Positions 46,985-59,629 of a DNA stretch of 64,000 nucleotides are shown piece after piece. Origin of the DNA: Siphonodentalium dalli (lineage: Eukaryota; Mollusca; Scaphopoda; Gadilida; Siphonodentaliidae); assembly GCA_032622095.1 (NCBI GenBank), contig CP136069.1:124361950-124425949 (forward strand), in the 5' to 3' direction. Both the position numbers and the translations under genes were made by a program. Position 1 is the stretch's first letter. Every line of letters begins with the position of its first letter. The notes under the pieces are model-generated. The model searched no databases. It saw only the letters and a list, made by a program, of their open reading frames with translations, and was not told where the DNA came from.

Positions 46985-47502
46985 TATAACTGTGTGAGGG
47001 TGTGTGTGTGTGTGTGTTTTGTGTGTGCATAAATGTATATGTACATTGCTAAGCCTATTATTAATATTAATAGTGTTATATATATACCGCAGTCCTATTA
47101 TATCTATTCATTTGTGATGTGTTTATTTATATTTATTTATAATAATATAATAATATGTATATATTTGTAACATGTTATATGTAAATAGTATACAAATGTT
47201 ATCTCAATATCTATCTATTACATCATAGGTCATGAGAATAAAGAATTGAATTGAACCTTGTGATCTTTCCGGGGGTCAAAATAGGCCCAAAAAAATACAT
47301 GAAATACTTATATTCGGCTGCCTCGTCTAATTCGGTATATTTAAACGGCGATCAGCCGATAAGAAACTATATTGTACAAATATCGCACATTATTCGTTGT
47401 TATAAGACACTATTAATTAATAGTAATAATAGGCTTATAAATGTACATATAAATTTATGCACACTTACAAACACCAACACACCCTCACACACACAAATAA
47501 AC
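46985..47502. mobile_element. Inverted repeat with (TG)n arms around a LINE-like tail
   Basis: GTGTGAGGGTGTGTGTG..GTGCATAAATGTATATGTA and AAGCCTATTATTAATATTAA (46985-47075) are mirrored at 47398-47500. In the middle, TTATCTCAAT..GGTCATGAGAATAAAGAA (47198-47240) looks like a retrotransposon 3' end. It may be two tails of one family inserted head to head, or one foldback. Confidence 0.6.
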
Positions 47503-48184
47503 TGAATGTTGAGCCTAACAAGTATTGCCGTCTAGACACCTTTGACATCACTGGATCCAAAATCAGTCAATATTTATTTCGGATAAAAGGTCTACAAATG
47601 ATTTTCAGTCGGTTCTGATATTATAGAACCGGGCTTGTGCCTTTCGAGTGGCTATCTGACTATGTAACTTTTCTCATTAAACGTACAACAACTGAGCTAT
47701 AGTAGCAAAGTTGCTAGACTGTGATTGGAAAAGCTCATTGATATGCATTTTTCCGATATATGATTATGACATGAATGTGTTTAGACGTCGCTCCACTCAA
47801 CCCAATGAAAGCCGATATATTGACAGTTCAATAGGTAATATAGCGGCCAATAAAAGCGGCGAAATTATTCTGAATGTTTGAGGGTCCTCATGCATAAGTA
47901 CTCGTAAACGCACGCGCTGACAAAACAACCAAGTGCACATTCTATATATTGTGAACACATAGACCTGCTTAGGAATTTGTTTGTGTATTTTATTTTATTG
48001 GTTTACCGTCGTTTCCGCCATTGGCATGTAGTATCGTGATGTTGTCGGTTTTGTAGATGGGGGAAAGACCACACAAGGACTTATTTTTCAAAAGGGAATA
48101 GCCCAACTGCACATAGAACACACCGACCATGCGGAAGATACACGAACCAGATTGCCTTCCCTTTGTGTGAATCACAAACCCGCC

Positions 48185-48262
48185 CTAAACGAGATTAGAA
48201 CCCACTCTGGCATCGCTGTACGGCTCTATTGGATTAATGCGCCCTCCTGCTTCGGATTATTG
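48185..48262 (-). mobile_element. Degenerate tRNA-derived SINE head (minus strand)
   Basis: Read on the minus strand, GCGCATTAATCCAATAGAG (A-box region) is followed by GGGTTCTAATCTCG (B box, 48203-48190) at tRNA-like spacing. It is not clearly the same family as the 12.4- and 24.3-kb copies. The rest of 47510-49500 shows nothing I can name. Confidence 0.45.
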
Positions 48263-49501
48263 TGCATAAAATAACACACCATACATCTATGTAAATTAAG
48301 TTACATTTATAATGGATAGAATGTATATATACACTGTAAAATGGATCAACATTAAACCGGAAAAAGAACCATACACTTGATATTTAGTTAGTTTTAATTC
48401 TATGAACATATATGGTAATTACAAACTCAAAAAAAGATAGCTCAATCTTACTTCTATAGGATGGAACCCAAGCGCACACAAACTAACCACCCTCTTTAAT
48501 GCAAGTTCTCTAGTTCGACGATCATAAATAAACTGCAGCAGATTGATAATGGGTGTTTGATTCGCTCGCCAAGTTCGGAAAACCCTACAACCCACGATCG
48601 TTGACTCTGGGACGTATCCACAGCAACCAAATACCTTCAGGACGCTGGTTCGTGGTCACAGCAACAACATATCGCTACGCGCTGTGATTTGCAAACAGTA
48701 ATATCCTACGCAGTAGGACGGCGAACACATTTTTGATAATAGTCAACAACACGCATTTCTGCGGACACAAAAGTCGTCATATCAATCAGCGTATGTCACG
48801 GACGCTGTGAAATGACATCGCTTCATACCAGACCTATTTACAACAGACCAGAATGCGATATCCTTTGCAACAGATGTCCCAGTCGACCCGTTGTGAACCT
48901 ATTATTGAGCGACAAAACTCAATCACTCGCCTATTGATCAAATTACTAGCGGAAAATTGAGTAAGCAAATATTTGAATGATGTGACTACCTTTTACGCAG
49001 AACAGTTGTCCATTATGACTCCGTCTGGTCCGTGTGATATAGGAGGCTAACTATTTTATCTTAACTAACGGTCTTCTGTAAAGTGGCGCTCGTGTCATCA
49101 GATTTCCATCCTTGCCGAAATGTCAGTACCCCGCAGCTGGAAATCCGAAAGCGTAGATACATTGTGAACAAGAAATGTTTCTGAATAAGGGGAGACAATT
49201 CATAAGTCGAATTTATGTGTCATGCTTAAATACAAAACAATTACTAAAAGTTGCTAAATAAACCTTTGGCTAAATCCTTAAGAAACCAACTCACAGAATG
49301 CCAATTCACATGCGTTGCAATCATGCAATGTCAATGTATTTTTAAAGCTCATCTAGATTACCTTATATATATGAAAGAATTGTTTTCTTCTTAAAAAGTC
49401 AGCATTGCCTTTCCTTTGAAGATATTCGAATGCTCACATTGTTTCACCGTTGTAGCCAGGGACGTGACTAGAGGGTCTCCGTTCGAAGGTGTCCACCTTA
49501 G

Positions 49502-50029
49502 TACAGTACCAGTCAGAAGAAGTGGTATATTGAGGCGCGCCTTAATTGCGATATTGAGCGCTTAATTTCGAAAAAAGGCGCGATTATAGCGCAATACCAA
49601 AATTTGTCGCGCTTATTATTGCGATATTGAGCGCAGAATTTTGCCATATTAAGCGCGCATTGTCGCAATATTGAGCGCTACAAAATTTCATACAGATCGG
49701 ATAGTGATATAGTTCTATTAGATAAACACTTTGCACATCATAGTGTACATATAGTGTACATATAGCATTTACAACTATAATTATATACAAATCTAAAACA
49801 TTGTCTCTATTGATGCCAACCGATATAGAAGAAGCAATAATTTGCTTTGAATGTCACAATTTTGATCACAAGATGTCGCAATATTAAGCACGCGATATCG
49901 CAATATTAAGGGCGAAATATTGCGATATTAAGCGCAAGCGGCGCGCTTATAAGCGTTTCCACTTGCAATATTATTGCGATATTGGACGCGAAAATAGCGC
50001 GTTTACCACTTCTTTTGACTGGTACTGTA
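49502..50029. mobile_element. Tc1/mariner-like MITE with TA flanks and GCGATATT repeats
   Basis: The left end reads TACAGTACCAGTCAGAAGAA and the right end, reversed, TACAGTACCAGTCAAAAGAA: terminal repeats of about 26 bp starting CAGT inside TA, as in Tc1-type elements. The interior has at least eight copies, in both orientations, of a word close to TTGCGATATT(G/A)AGCGC. No transposase frame. Confidence 0.85.
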
Positions 50030-50361
50030 TTTCCAATACAAAAACATACGAATTACATGTATAATTCATCTTTTGTTTATTGGTTTAAATATATTCTAAT
50101 TATTTCAGCAATAAGTGTTATATGTGGGATTGAGGACACGTTGTCAACAACTTGTGTGTACATGGACATGTACCTGTGCTCCATTTACTAATACGATCAT
50201 GTGCTAGTAAACATATATATGTCAAGATTAATACAGCTAGGTACTGGTAATGGTATTGATATGGCAGTTTATTAATGTGACGGTAATAAGAGTGAATAAG
50301 AGATCTATTAAGTATAGGTTGAATGCATAACTATGGTGACGGAAAATTCACGAAGGGAAAA

Positions 50362-51143
50362 TCGTGAATTTTCATAAAATCTCAATTTCAAACAATCGTT
50401 ATAACATTATCCGTTATAACCAATGTATACTGTAGTATTATGACAGCACGTGTTTGCCACCACACTGTGAGAGATATGTTCGAATTATGTAAAAAAAGAA
50501 AGTGGTTTAAAAAAAAAAACGTTTTTTCATTTAGGTCGATAGACAGTTTGACAGGAAATATTAAAAAAACACACTGCATTAATTAGACTATGGATCAAAC
50601 TAGGATATGCACTCAGTCTACCATCTTAAATCATGACTATCTGCGTGAAAATAAATAAAACATTTCTCATTTCATATTTTAGATTAAATGGCAGCCATTT
50701 GCAGGACTATAGTTTTATCGGGTAACGGACCAAAACAACATAAATCAGCATAAATATATTTCAACCACGTTTTCACTAATCTGGCAGATATAAATACTCA
50801 ATACTGATTCATCTGGTCAGACGTTATATTTTTACGGTGATTTCCTAAAAAATAAAAGTTCTGCAAATGGCTGCTAAAAAAAAAACTAAAATATACAATG
50901 AGAAATGTTGGATTTATTTTCTCGCAGACAGTCATGATTTCAGGTGGTAGACTGAGCGCATACCATATATAGTTGGGTTCATAGTGTAGATAATGCAGTG
51001 TGGTTTTTTTAATATTTCCTGTCAAGCTCGCTATGGACCTACATACACGTGCTGTTATACTACTATAGCATACATTGGTTATAAAGGATAATGATTTTCC
51101 CTTCAAATTGATTGTTTGAAGTTGTTTTGAAAATTCACGAATG
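50362..51143. mobile_element. Large inverted duplication, about 330-bp arms
   Basis: 50362-50740 pairs with 50812-51143. Mirrored words include ATAACCAATGTAT.CT.TAGTA, ACAGCACGTGT, GACAGGAAATATTAAAAAAA, CACACTGCATTA, CTCAGTCTACCA and AGCAGCCATTTGCAG. The left arm has about 80 extra bases (50456-50540). The outer ends are GTGAATTTTCA. Open frames in the arms mirror each other and are shadows. Confidence 0.88.
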
Positions 51144-51149
51144 GGGCAT

Positions 51150-52480
51150 ACCTCTGGGCGATTTTAAATTCATTGGTTTGTATATGTCGCGACAGTGAGG
51201 GATGTAAGTGGACAATGTCAAAAAGTGCCTAGCTTACCCATTCCGTTGGCCCGATGCACATATCTGGTTGTCAAATATTATAATTCTGATATAATATGTT
51301 GCTTAGTTTTCCCTTTGAGTTCCATTTTAAATTATTCGTGGAAGCGGACCTAAATAAGGCATTTCTCAACAAATAGCGTATATCGGTCCGAACCGAGCTC
51401 GGACTGTGCATAACAGGTGGTTGGACGTCTCTCTTGGTATGGACGCAATCGAAAAGATTTAATAATAGCCCTCTCCAATTTCAGAATCCCCTTGTTGAGT
51501 TCCTCGATTGTGAATACTGACATCAAATTAGGAGGAGTCGATGGAAGGTAATTATTCGCCCAGACGATAGGTCCACTGGCTTGTGTTTGCCAAGGCGAAT
51601 CAAAACGTGCTATCTGGCGTTTGCGTACGATTACTGATGCTTCCGGTCAAGACCTAAGGGTCAAGGTCACATCGCGAGGAGAGGATCGATAGCCCTAAGT
51701 CGAACTGGTCGAGATCTTGTTACGATATACCAGCCAACCAGACATGTTCCAACATGCGCAAAACACCTTCTCTGGAATTCACTCTTGTGTACCGGAAACG
51801 AGATTTTTTTCGGCTAAATTGGTTTAAACGTATAGTTGTCTATGTTAGCACCGTTATTGCTAGTTGTTATCATAGTCAACTATATAAGTTTCATGACAAC
51901 TTTCCAGTTTCTTCTTGGCCATGAATGGACAAGAGGAGACTGGAAATTCGACATGAAACTAAAATTTTAAATTGCATTGCGACATCCAGCTCACAACAAT
52001 CGGTGCAGAACAGGTAAACTTCTTGTCATTAAATATGTATGTTCTTTGTACTGTCTCCCATCACTGAAATGAACATATTCTAAAAGCGAGGTAAAAAGCC
52101 TTTGTAACCAACCAACCTAACACCAAACTCATAAACCTATATGCATCTGTTTACGAAGTCACCGGTTACAATGTGTAACTCCCAGTGTCGTTTCCTTTCT
52201 GGCATAGAAAACAACTTGCTATTGTAGAAAATGTGAACAACTCGCAACAATTGAGGTAATGGACGGTTGCACATTTTGTATAGTGTCAGTTGGTCGGTAT
52301 TCTCGGAGTGAAACGGAGTGAGTTCACAGTACAATTAACCCTCATGATTGTTTTCCTCAGCAAAACTGACAAGGGAGTGTTAACGCATACATGCAGGCTC
52401 GGCTGACGATAAACCCAAACCATGTAACAACGGCCAACCGCGGATGAATGCACATTCATGTGTACGTGTCGAATCCTAGT
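51150..52480. other. Stretch without a recognised feature
   Basis: Mixed base composition, with short GTTT..TTCATGACAACTTTCC words. No gene recognised. Confidence 0.45.
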
Positions 52481-52489
52481 CGGGTGATG

Positions 52490-52870
52490 GCAGATTCCTA
52501 TATATCCCGTTGCGGCATCTGAATCGAGTTCGCGCTTGTGTGGGTTATGTTGTGACCCAGTACGGTAATGGTGACAGTTCGTTTCGTTTCATTGCGGAGT
52601 CCGGAGATTCGTTCAATTATGCAACAGTCAAGACGCCCAAGTATCGTATCTACAGTGGACAGATCCCGGGGAATGTTCCGTCCAAATAGATTTCATTTCC
52701 AATTAGGGAACGATCCCCACGTCTGGCTCGCTACCCTCACACTTGCCAAACGTACATTGGTTTCTATGGCAACAAGTGGCAGTGGTCGGAATTTACTGAT
52801 GACGGACCGCGGCATGTTGCTCATGATGCTTTTGTTATGTATATGTACAACGGTTGGTGTGTTGTAAAGG
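52490..52870 (+). pseudogene. Coding-like remnant of an unknown protein, one in-frame stop
   Basis: One plus-strand frame reads as natural protein, with 'GYVVTQYGNGDSSFRF', 'ESGDSFNYATVKTPKYRIY', 'TYIGFYGNKWQWSEF' and 'DAFVMYMYNGWCVVK', broken only by a TAG at about 52688-52690. The aromatic- and glycine-rich text resembles an extracellular beta-sheet domain, but I do not recognise the family. A GT follows AAAG at 52870 and could be a donor. The competing 99-codon frame (52568-52867) has less natural composition. Either a decaying exon or a duplicated gene fragment. Confidence 0.35.
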
Positions 52871-52879
52871 TACTTTGTG

Positions 52880-55380
52880 GTTTACTGCTTAATTCAAATG
52901 ACACTTTATGCCCACATCTGTCAAATTACTCTGTGGATCCGGACAGCACTCAGCCTTGCAGTTTGCTACTAGATATGCACACCCCTGGTCACGTGGTCCT
53001 GCTAATGTGCTATGATGTTGATCGTACTGATGAATTGTTATGATGTTGTTAGGACAAACTGATGCTGTTAAGAAAAAGTACCGTTATTTTTTCTAACTTG
53101 TCAGTTTTACGGTGTTCGGATAATCTGAACATATCTAGGAAAAGCCATTATGTGTAGCAAACATACAACAACATACATGTATTATTGCGAAATATGTTAA
53201 TACTGGTTGCATTATTTATTGCAAATCGACTATAATCAAGATGGCAGCTAGTCAAACACCGGCGCAGCCATTATTGAGTTTTTCAAATATAAATATGTTT
53301 TGAATGTTTCATACAGAGAGTGTTTTTATTTTCTCAAACACCGCGAAAATGACAACTTTAGAAAAAATAAGGTCAGTTTTCGCAACGGCATCAATTTGCA
53401 CTACCAGCTTCATAGCAATTCAGCAGGACCGCCAACATCATACCAGACTAGCAGGGCCACTTACCATGTGGGCACAAGCGAATGTCCGTGATGCAAGGTT
53501 ATAATAAAAATATATCAATCGGAGCTATTGGTTCCGTGAGCTATCACTATATGTACTAGTTTAAGCAATATTTATTTCTTCCTAAAAACATATAATTATG
53601 AAACATGACATATGTATGTATAGAAGATTAGAAGGGAGGAAGAGGATTTGACAACAAGCACCATATGCTTATAAAGAGCCATCTCCTCAGAAAATAACAG
53701 TTTACATATAGTGGTCAGTGAGAAGTGGAAGACAAGATTAAGTAAGAGGAAGAGAAACAGAGCATGATGAGAAGATTAACGAACTGATGGATTACAGTTG
53801 GGCGAAACTATCAGTAGAGTGGAGTCACTATAGTCTGCCAGTACCTTTATATGACTTTTTGTGCAGTATCATGTTACTGAAATTGTTATACCACATTGTT
53901 AGCAATACCATTTTCGATTTATGTCTCAGCTACTTATTAATATCAGAAATAGAATTGGGGACTAACGAAATCGATTGCTAGTTAATATAAAGGTTTGAGC
54001 TGCATCAAATATAGCCTTGTTAAGTCTCTTGTACTCTTGTAGACTTGTACATAGCTATTGTTGTCTTGTTTGTTTTTGTTTTTGTTTTTGTTTTGACAAT
54101 GTGGAGTGGAGATTATTATAAGTGGCAGCACTTGTTATCCCACCCATGTTGCGTTGACACTGTGTTTTAAACTATGCTTTGGGCCAATACAATACGTTTA
54201 AACTACACAAGTCTATACATTTTGAAGGCTGATTGTCTTGAGACCTTTCTGTTTATTTGTCAATTTCAGTGTTTCTTGAACACTCATATGCTGTACACCA
54301 CATGTAGAAATTATGTGCATTCCAATAAAGTATGCAATACACGTAGATTAGTACTTGAGCTTTGTCAGAGTATGAAGAACAGTTGACTTGCGGAAATCTT
54401 GAAACGTGGAATATTGTCCATGACATTTGGACTTACTACATTACCCAATCAGAAGCGGTGCAATGTTACCAAGGGCATATTGTCCATGCGACATGATGTC
54501 CATCGACTGCGATCATAATTGTAATATATCAGTCGTGATGTAGATTCCATGGCCTATCAATATGTTCTCTTAACCTTAATAATGAACACGCGGATGAGGT
54601 TGGTAAAACATGGACTTACAGACGGCGTGCGTCTGATTAATGTACCAGTCGTCCACATAACATGGTTCATCCATTAAGTCTACTAGCTCTGTCGCGTAAG
54701 GACAGCGCAGACACGAATCCATATGTGACAGTATAACCGGCTCTATACCACCGGAACGTAGGCGTACATGTACTTACATGTATGTCGAAGGTTGGACAGA
54801 ATATACGAAGAATTCATTTCGCCAGCGGCCCGACTTATTTATTTATCAGTGGCTATAACAAAAGTCACAGCAAGTGTCACAGAATAGTGGGTTGCGTTGG
54901 ACTGCATCATGTCTTGATAATAACCACATTCAGTTTCAAAAATATGTTTATCTGCACAAGTTAAGACCAGCAAAACTCCAAACTGTTCACACTATATTAT
55001 AGTATTGCATAGCAACAGAAAACCGGTGTTGGCATCTCCCATCCCAAACCCCTTTATATATACACACACACTCCCTGTTAAGGTAAACATGTTTAACCTT
55101 ATGATATGATTTTGTTTTGATCTACGCCATTTTGTTAAAGTATTTATACAATTATTGTAAATCGGGAGAGGAGCTAAGTAAGTTGCTGTAACTTGTCTCC
55201 AATCCATTTTGTATCACACCCTGATAGACAAATAAGATATGTTTAAAGAAAAAAAAGAACACCATTACTAAACTGGCCTTCTTCCTGATACCCCCAAATA
55301 AGTGGGATAACATGAAATATGATTTTCGCATTTTCACAGACTGTATGTGTGATATTTGGTTCGCCGGTTGGTAAAAAAAC
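52880..55380. other. Stretch without a recognised gene
   Basis: Several 60-70-codon frames with no motif. A segment at 54000-54120 (CTTGTAGACTTGTACATAGC.. then (GTTTTT)n) may be a retrotransposon 3' end but is not diagnostic. Confidence 0.4.
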
Positions 55381-55381
55381 T

Positions 55382-55781
55382 TTAACCCTTTCATGACGGG
55401 AGCTGCGCTGCCGCAACATTAAAGACCCTGTGCCAATGCATTTTCTTATATATGCGAGTCGACCATATTTTTTCTTATACTCTTTAACTATTTTATCATT
55501 TTTATCAGTTTTCTTACTTTCTTTAACAATTTGATGGTTTTTTATCATTTTTTTTCCTAATATTCTTTATCATTTTTCTTACAATCTTTAACAATTTTTT
55601 ATATTTTTTTTCATTTTTTCTTACATTCTTTAACAATTATAAAAAATAATATAAAATTTGTTAGGCCAATGCATTTTCTTATATATAGCAGGCGACCTAT
55701 GGTCGACTCGCATATATAATAGAATGCATTGGCACAGGGTTTTCGCAAAAAATCAGGAAGCTCCCGTCATGAAGGGGTTGA
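55382..55781. mobile_element. TTAA-type MITE, family T1 (copy 4, with T-rich insertion)
   Basis: TTAACCCTTTCATGACGGGA at the left and GAAGCTCCCGTCATGAAGGG then GTTGA at the right: nearly perfect inverted ends. CCCTGTGCCAATGCATTTTC is mirrored by AATGCATTGGCACAGGG. About 170 bases of T-rich (TTCTTTAACA.TTTTTATCAT)n sequence (55470-55645) interrupt the centre. Confidence 0.85.
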
Positions 55782-55789
55782 ATACTCTA

Positions 55790-58020
55790 TATGGGCATTT
55801 AATTTATAGTGGCGTGCATTATGAACGTTCGCACAATTTTTTTTAGATTTTGTATCAGATCGTAAGATCATTTAAAAATATAATGGGATGAATGCGACAG
55901 CCCTGTATCACATACATTGAACATACATGTACCTGTGTTCTATAGTCCGCATCGATGTCCCAATGATCCAGTATGACCCATTATCCAGTATGTTACCAAC
56001 AAATGGGAGAGTTACTCGTGCTTGGCAGTACATCGCAGTAATGTTAGCTATAGCCATATTTCTACGTGTAATATTAATTTCAAAGTGGGTACCAAGCCAG
56101 TTGTTTTTGGACATTCCTTGGGTATCTGTGGTCAATCCTTAACAAGAATATAGCAAAACGATCCATTTATGCAATTCCCATTATTGAACTTCAGAATTAA
56201 ATGGAAATGTTTGCTTGAAGATCACTATATTGCTTTATGCACTTGAACTGAAGTTCAATCAGATAAATGAAAATTACATGTATGGTAGTATACCGTCTGT
56301 TCGGCAATTTGTGATTTACGTAGACCAAATCATCTCAAGTCCGAAGCTACTCAACATGGCTAATATGTAAATATAACAGAAAAAGTCCATGCATTCTTCG
56401 TCTGGATATATCAACATCTCCTCGTACAAGTAGGTTCATATCGGACCGAAATATTCACATAAGTTTATTTTGGACTTAAATAATTTGATTTCGAAATAAG
56501 TAATAGTGGACTTATACCAGTTATTCCATGTTAAGGCGCGGGTGGGATTGACAGCACATAGCGTAAATCTTGTAAGTGCATGGATTTAGTTTCATATAGA
56601 ACGTTCAAAATAATGCCGATATGGGCTTATTTGTGTTATCGAAATAAGTTCAATATGACCTTATATTCAGAAGAAGAGGCTGGGATATATATACAAAAAA
56701 CGTTCATCCAGGTATTGAGTGAAAGACATAATTGTATATAAGTTGTCTTATTTCGTTGCCGCTAAACTGTCTTTAAAAAAATTACACGCTTCAAAAAATA
56801 GGCGCCTTGTGTGTTTTATAGTCCCAGGTATGTTCAAAGAGCAACGCTGGGCATGTCTCTGAGATAAACATGTGTATTATTGATGTAGCTCAAAGTATTG
56901 GTAATATGGCCGGACGTGATCGTTCTATGACAACTTTGTGCCCTTCGATAAATGTTCGCACACCAATGGATATAATTCGACACTCTCAAATATCTCACAC
57001 AAAGGTAGCATTCATATAAACACGCGTCACGTCGGCTAAGTAGGTCACATAATCACGGTCGCTTTCTTTGAGTGAGTTCAAGACATTTGCCCCAATTTTA
57101 TTGCGGTCAAACTAATTTGTATTGGCTCGGAATGGCGACATCCGGTTTCGGTAATTCTCTGGCCACTATGTTCGCCAATAGCCCATACATCATGTGTCAG
57201 ATGGTATCTATACTGGCGGTGTACCATGGGGACTTGGGTCTATTGATCATCGTATATTCGACGGTCATTTGGTGTATGCGTTTAGTCAAACAAGCCGGCC
57301 CATAGATCGATAGCGATGTCTTGGATGACAAAAGACCGCAGCTGCCAGAGCGACGTGAGCAGCTAATGGCAAACACGACAACCTGGAATAATTCCAATTT
57401 CAGTTCTCGAACAGAACGAGATTCTTCGAGATTTGTTAGAAAGCTGTTGACGTAATTGCTCCCGCCAGCGTTTGCTTCATATATTTCACAGTACATATTC
57501 AATAAACCGAAAGTTCCTCCGTTTCTACTAACAATGTCAACAAGTGGCATTGGTCCGGATAGATGCTACGCTTTTGGCACAATTGCTCCAAATCAAATGC
57601 AACCAAATATGTTATTTTCTCACAAGACACATATGTGATATCAAAGGTCATTTAAGAAATGTATAATCATAGTATTTTGACCGTGAGTTCATGCTGAATT
57701 TACTGTATTTGTATAGCGTAGAATCCGCTGTGTATTACTTATATTTATTTATTACATGATCGTACCATTATTCCATTCAATATAAGCCCAGTCTATAAAT
57801 TCGAACGTTGCATAACAGGACATATTGCCAAGTGACCTTTGACTTCCGGTTGTCATCTGTTTACTCTCCGTACGCTACGTCTCAAACTACTATGGTTGCC
57901 AATGGTTGTCCAACAAACTATAATTAATGAAGAGTTTGAAAAATTATTTCATTAAATACTTCAAAGAGTCTATTTTTATCTGGGACTATATATGAAAAGT
58001 ATACATGTAATTTATACTTT
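55790..58020. other. Unassigned stretch; open frames at 57.07-57.64 kb
   Basis: A 117-codon minus-strand frame (57550-57197) and plus-strand frames at 57072-57305 and 57456-57638 are open together in a GC-richer block. None has recognisable motifs, and the minus frame does not read like the missing GluN3 exon. CAACAAGTGGCATTGGTC at 57539 echoes CAACAAGTGGCAGTGGTC at 52770, perhaps by chance. Confidence 0.3.
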
Positions 58021-58024
58021 ATTA

Positions 58025-58862
58025 GTATAGTTCGCTTTAAATTAACAACTAACGTCCTATCGACGACACTTATATATACCAATTGAATGCATGGTGTTTC
58101 CTGCCGACTTTCCATGCACTATTTATACCGACCCGATTTACGTAGCGTGTATATATTCGACATACATATTTTGAGCCCCTCTTTCCCGGTGTTTATTCTA
58201 TAAGCATAATGTTAGATGAAATTTATTCTTGAACAGTAAGTTCGCTTTAACAACTAACGTCCTATCGACGACTCTTATCTATATAATGATGTTTCATGCC
58301 AACTACCCACTATGTACCTACCCGATTACATAGCGTATATATCTTGAACATATATATATATTTGTTTTGGGTCACTCTTTCCCGGAGTGTATTATATATA
58401 CATAATTATTGATGAAATTTAAACTTCAACAGTATAGCTAGTTCGCTTTAAAATTACGTCCTGTCGACGACTATTATCTATATACCAACTGAATTATGTT
58501 TCATGACTGCCCACTAATTACTTTCCCGAATACATAGCGCGTATGTCTTCGACATTTATATTTTGGGCCCCTCTTTCCCGATGTGTGTTCTATATGCATA
58601 TATAATGCTAGATGTTATTTAGACTTGAACAGTATAGATCACTTTAACAAATATAGCGTCCTATCGACGACTCTTATCTATATACCAACTGAATGATGTT
58701 TCCTGCCGACTGCCCACTATGTACCTATACCCGAAATACATAGCGTGTTTTACATTCGACATAGAAAGTTTTGGGCTTCCCCGGGGTGTATTCTATATGG
58801 AAATTGATAGATGTAATTTAGACTTGAACAGTATAGCTCGCTTTAAAAATTAACGTACCAGA
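58025..58862. repeat. About 200-bp satellite, four-plus tandem units
   Basis: CGTCCTATCGACGACTCTTA recurs at 58053, 58258, 58457 and 58657 (spacing 205, 199, 200). Each unit also has TTTC.TGCC.ACT.CCCACTA, CATAGCGTGTAT, CCCTCTTTCCCGG.GTGT and a GAACAGTATAG.TCGCTTTAA junction. Units differ by about 10-20% by eye. Confidence 0.92.
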
Positions 58863-59625
58863 CAGAAATAATGTTGTTAGAAAAATGTTGGTAAAGTTTA
58901 TTGATTAACTGCCTTGAGATGCAATCCAAGATCTGATATGCCATGCGAAATTAAAGACTCTTCTGGCTTTTATATAGGAATTCGACAGATCAATGACTTA
59001 TGTACCTCTATTCAAATTCACTTTTCACGAGGAAATGCGAACTGAATCTACGATATACCACTACGCATCAACGCCCAAGATACTTTTTAACAACTTGAGA
59101 TGATCAGCCACAGAAAATTCCAAGATTATTTGAACGAGTTATATTCTGGACAAACTCTCAAAAGAATCGATTTAGCACTGTAAAATGTTACGTTTAATGC
59201 ATCTATATGGTTCATATTGGTTAGTGTATCCAATGGACCATCACACCCCCAGGTAACCAAACCATGGCACTATATGTACCCTCAAAGAAATATCGTCCTA
59301 AATATATACCCATGATTAAATCTCCCGCCGACTGACAACTAATTACGACCTCGCGAATATATATTGACCCACCCAAATACATAGCGTGTTTATTTTCGAC
59401 ATATATACATGAATACTGAATGTTTTGGGGCCCCTCCTTCGCGTGGTGTCTTCTATATGCATACTGTTCATGTAATTTATACTTGAACAGTAGCGTTCGC
59501 TTTAATATATCAGACCAAATAATGTATAGCTAGAAAAATGATGGTAAAGTTTATTGATTAACTGCCTTGAGATGCAATCCAATGATCTGATATGCCGTGC
59601 GAAATTAAAGACTCTTCTGAGTTGT
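58862..59625. repeat. Higher-order repeat: non-satellite block duplicated with a diverged satellite unit
   Basis: 58862-58972 and 59517-59622 share GGTAAAGTTTATTGATTAAC, GCCTTGAGATGCAATCCAA and GAAATTAAAGACTCTTCTG. Each is preceded by satellite sequence; 59285-59505 is a fifth, more diverged 200-bp unit. The duplicated period is about 650 bp. Confidence 0.82.
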
Positions 59626-59629
59626 TGGG

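Noticed and set aside
50798-51106. 102-codon minus-strand frame
   Set aside because: Lies in one arm of an inverted duplication. The matching frame in the other arm is interrupted, and the peptide is lysine/phenylalanine-rich as in AT-rich non-coding DNA.
57197-57550. 117-codon minus-strand frame considered as the missing first exon of the receptor
   Set aside because: No signal peptide, no phase-0 donor at its end, and the text does not resemble the start of a glutamate-receptor amino-terminal domain.
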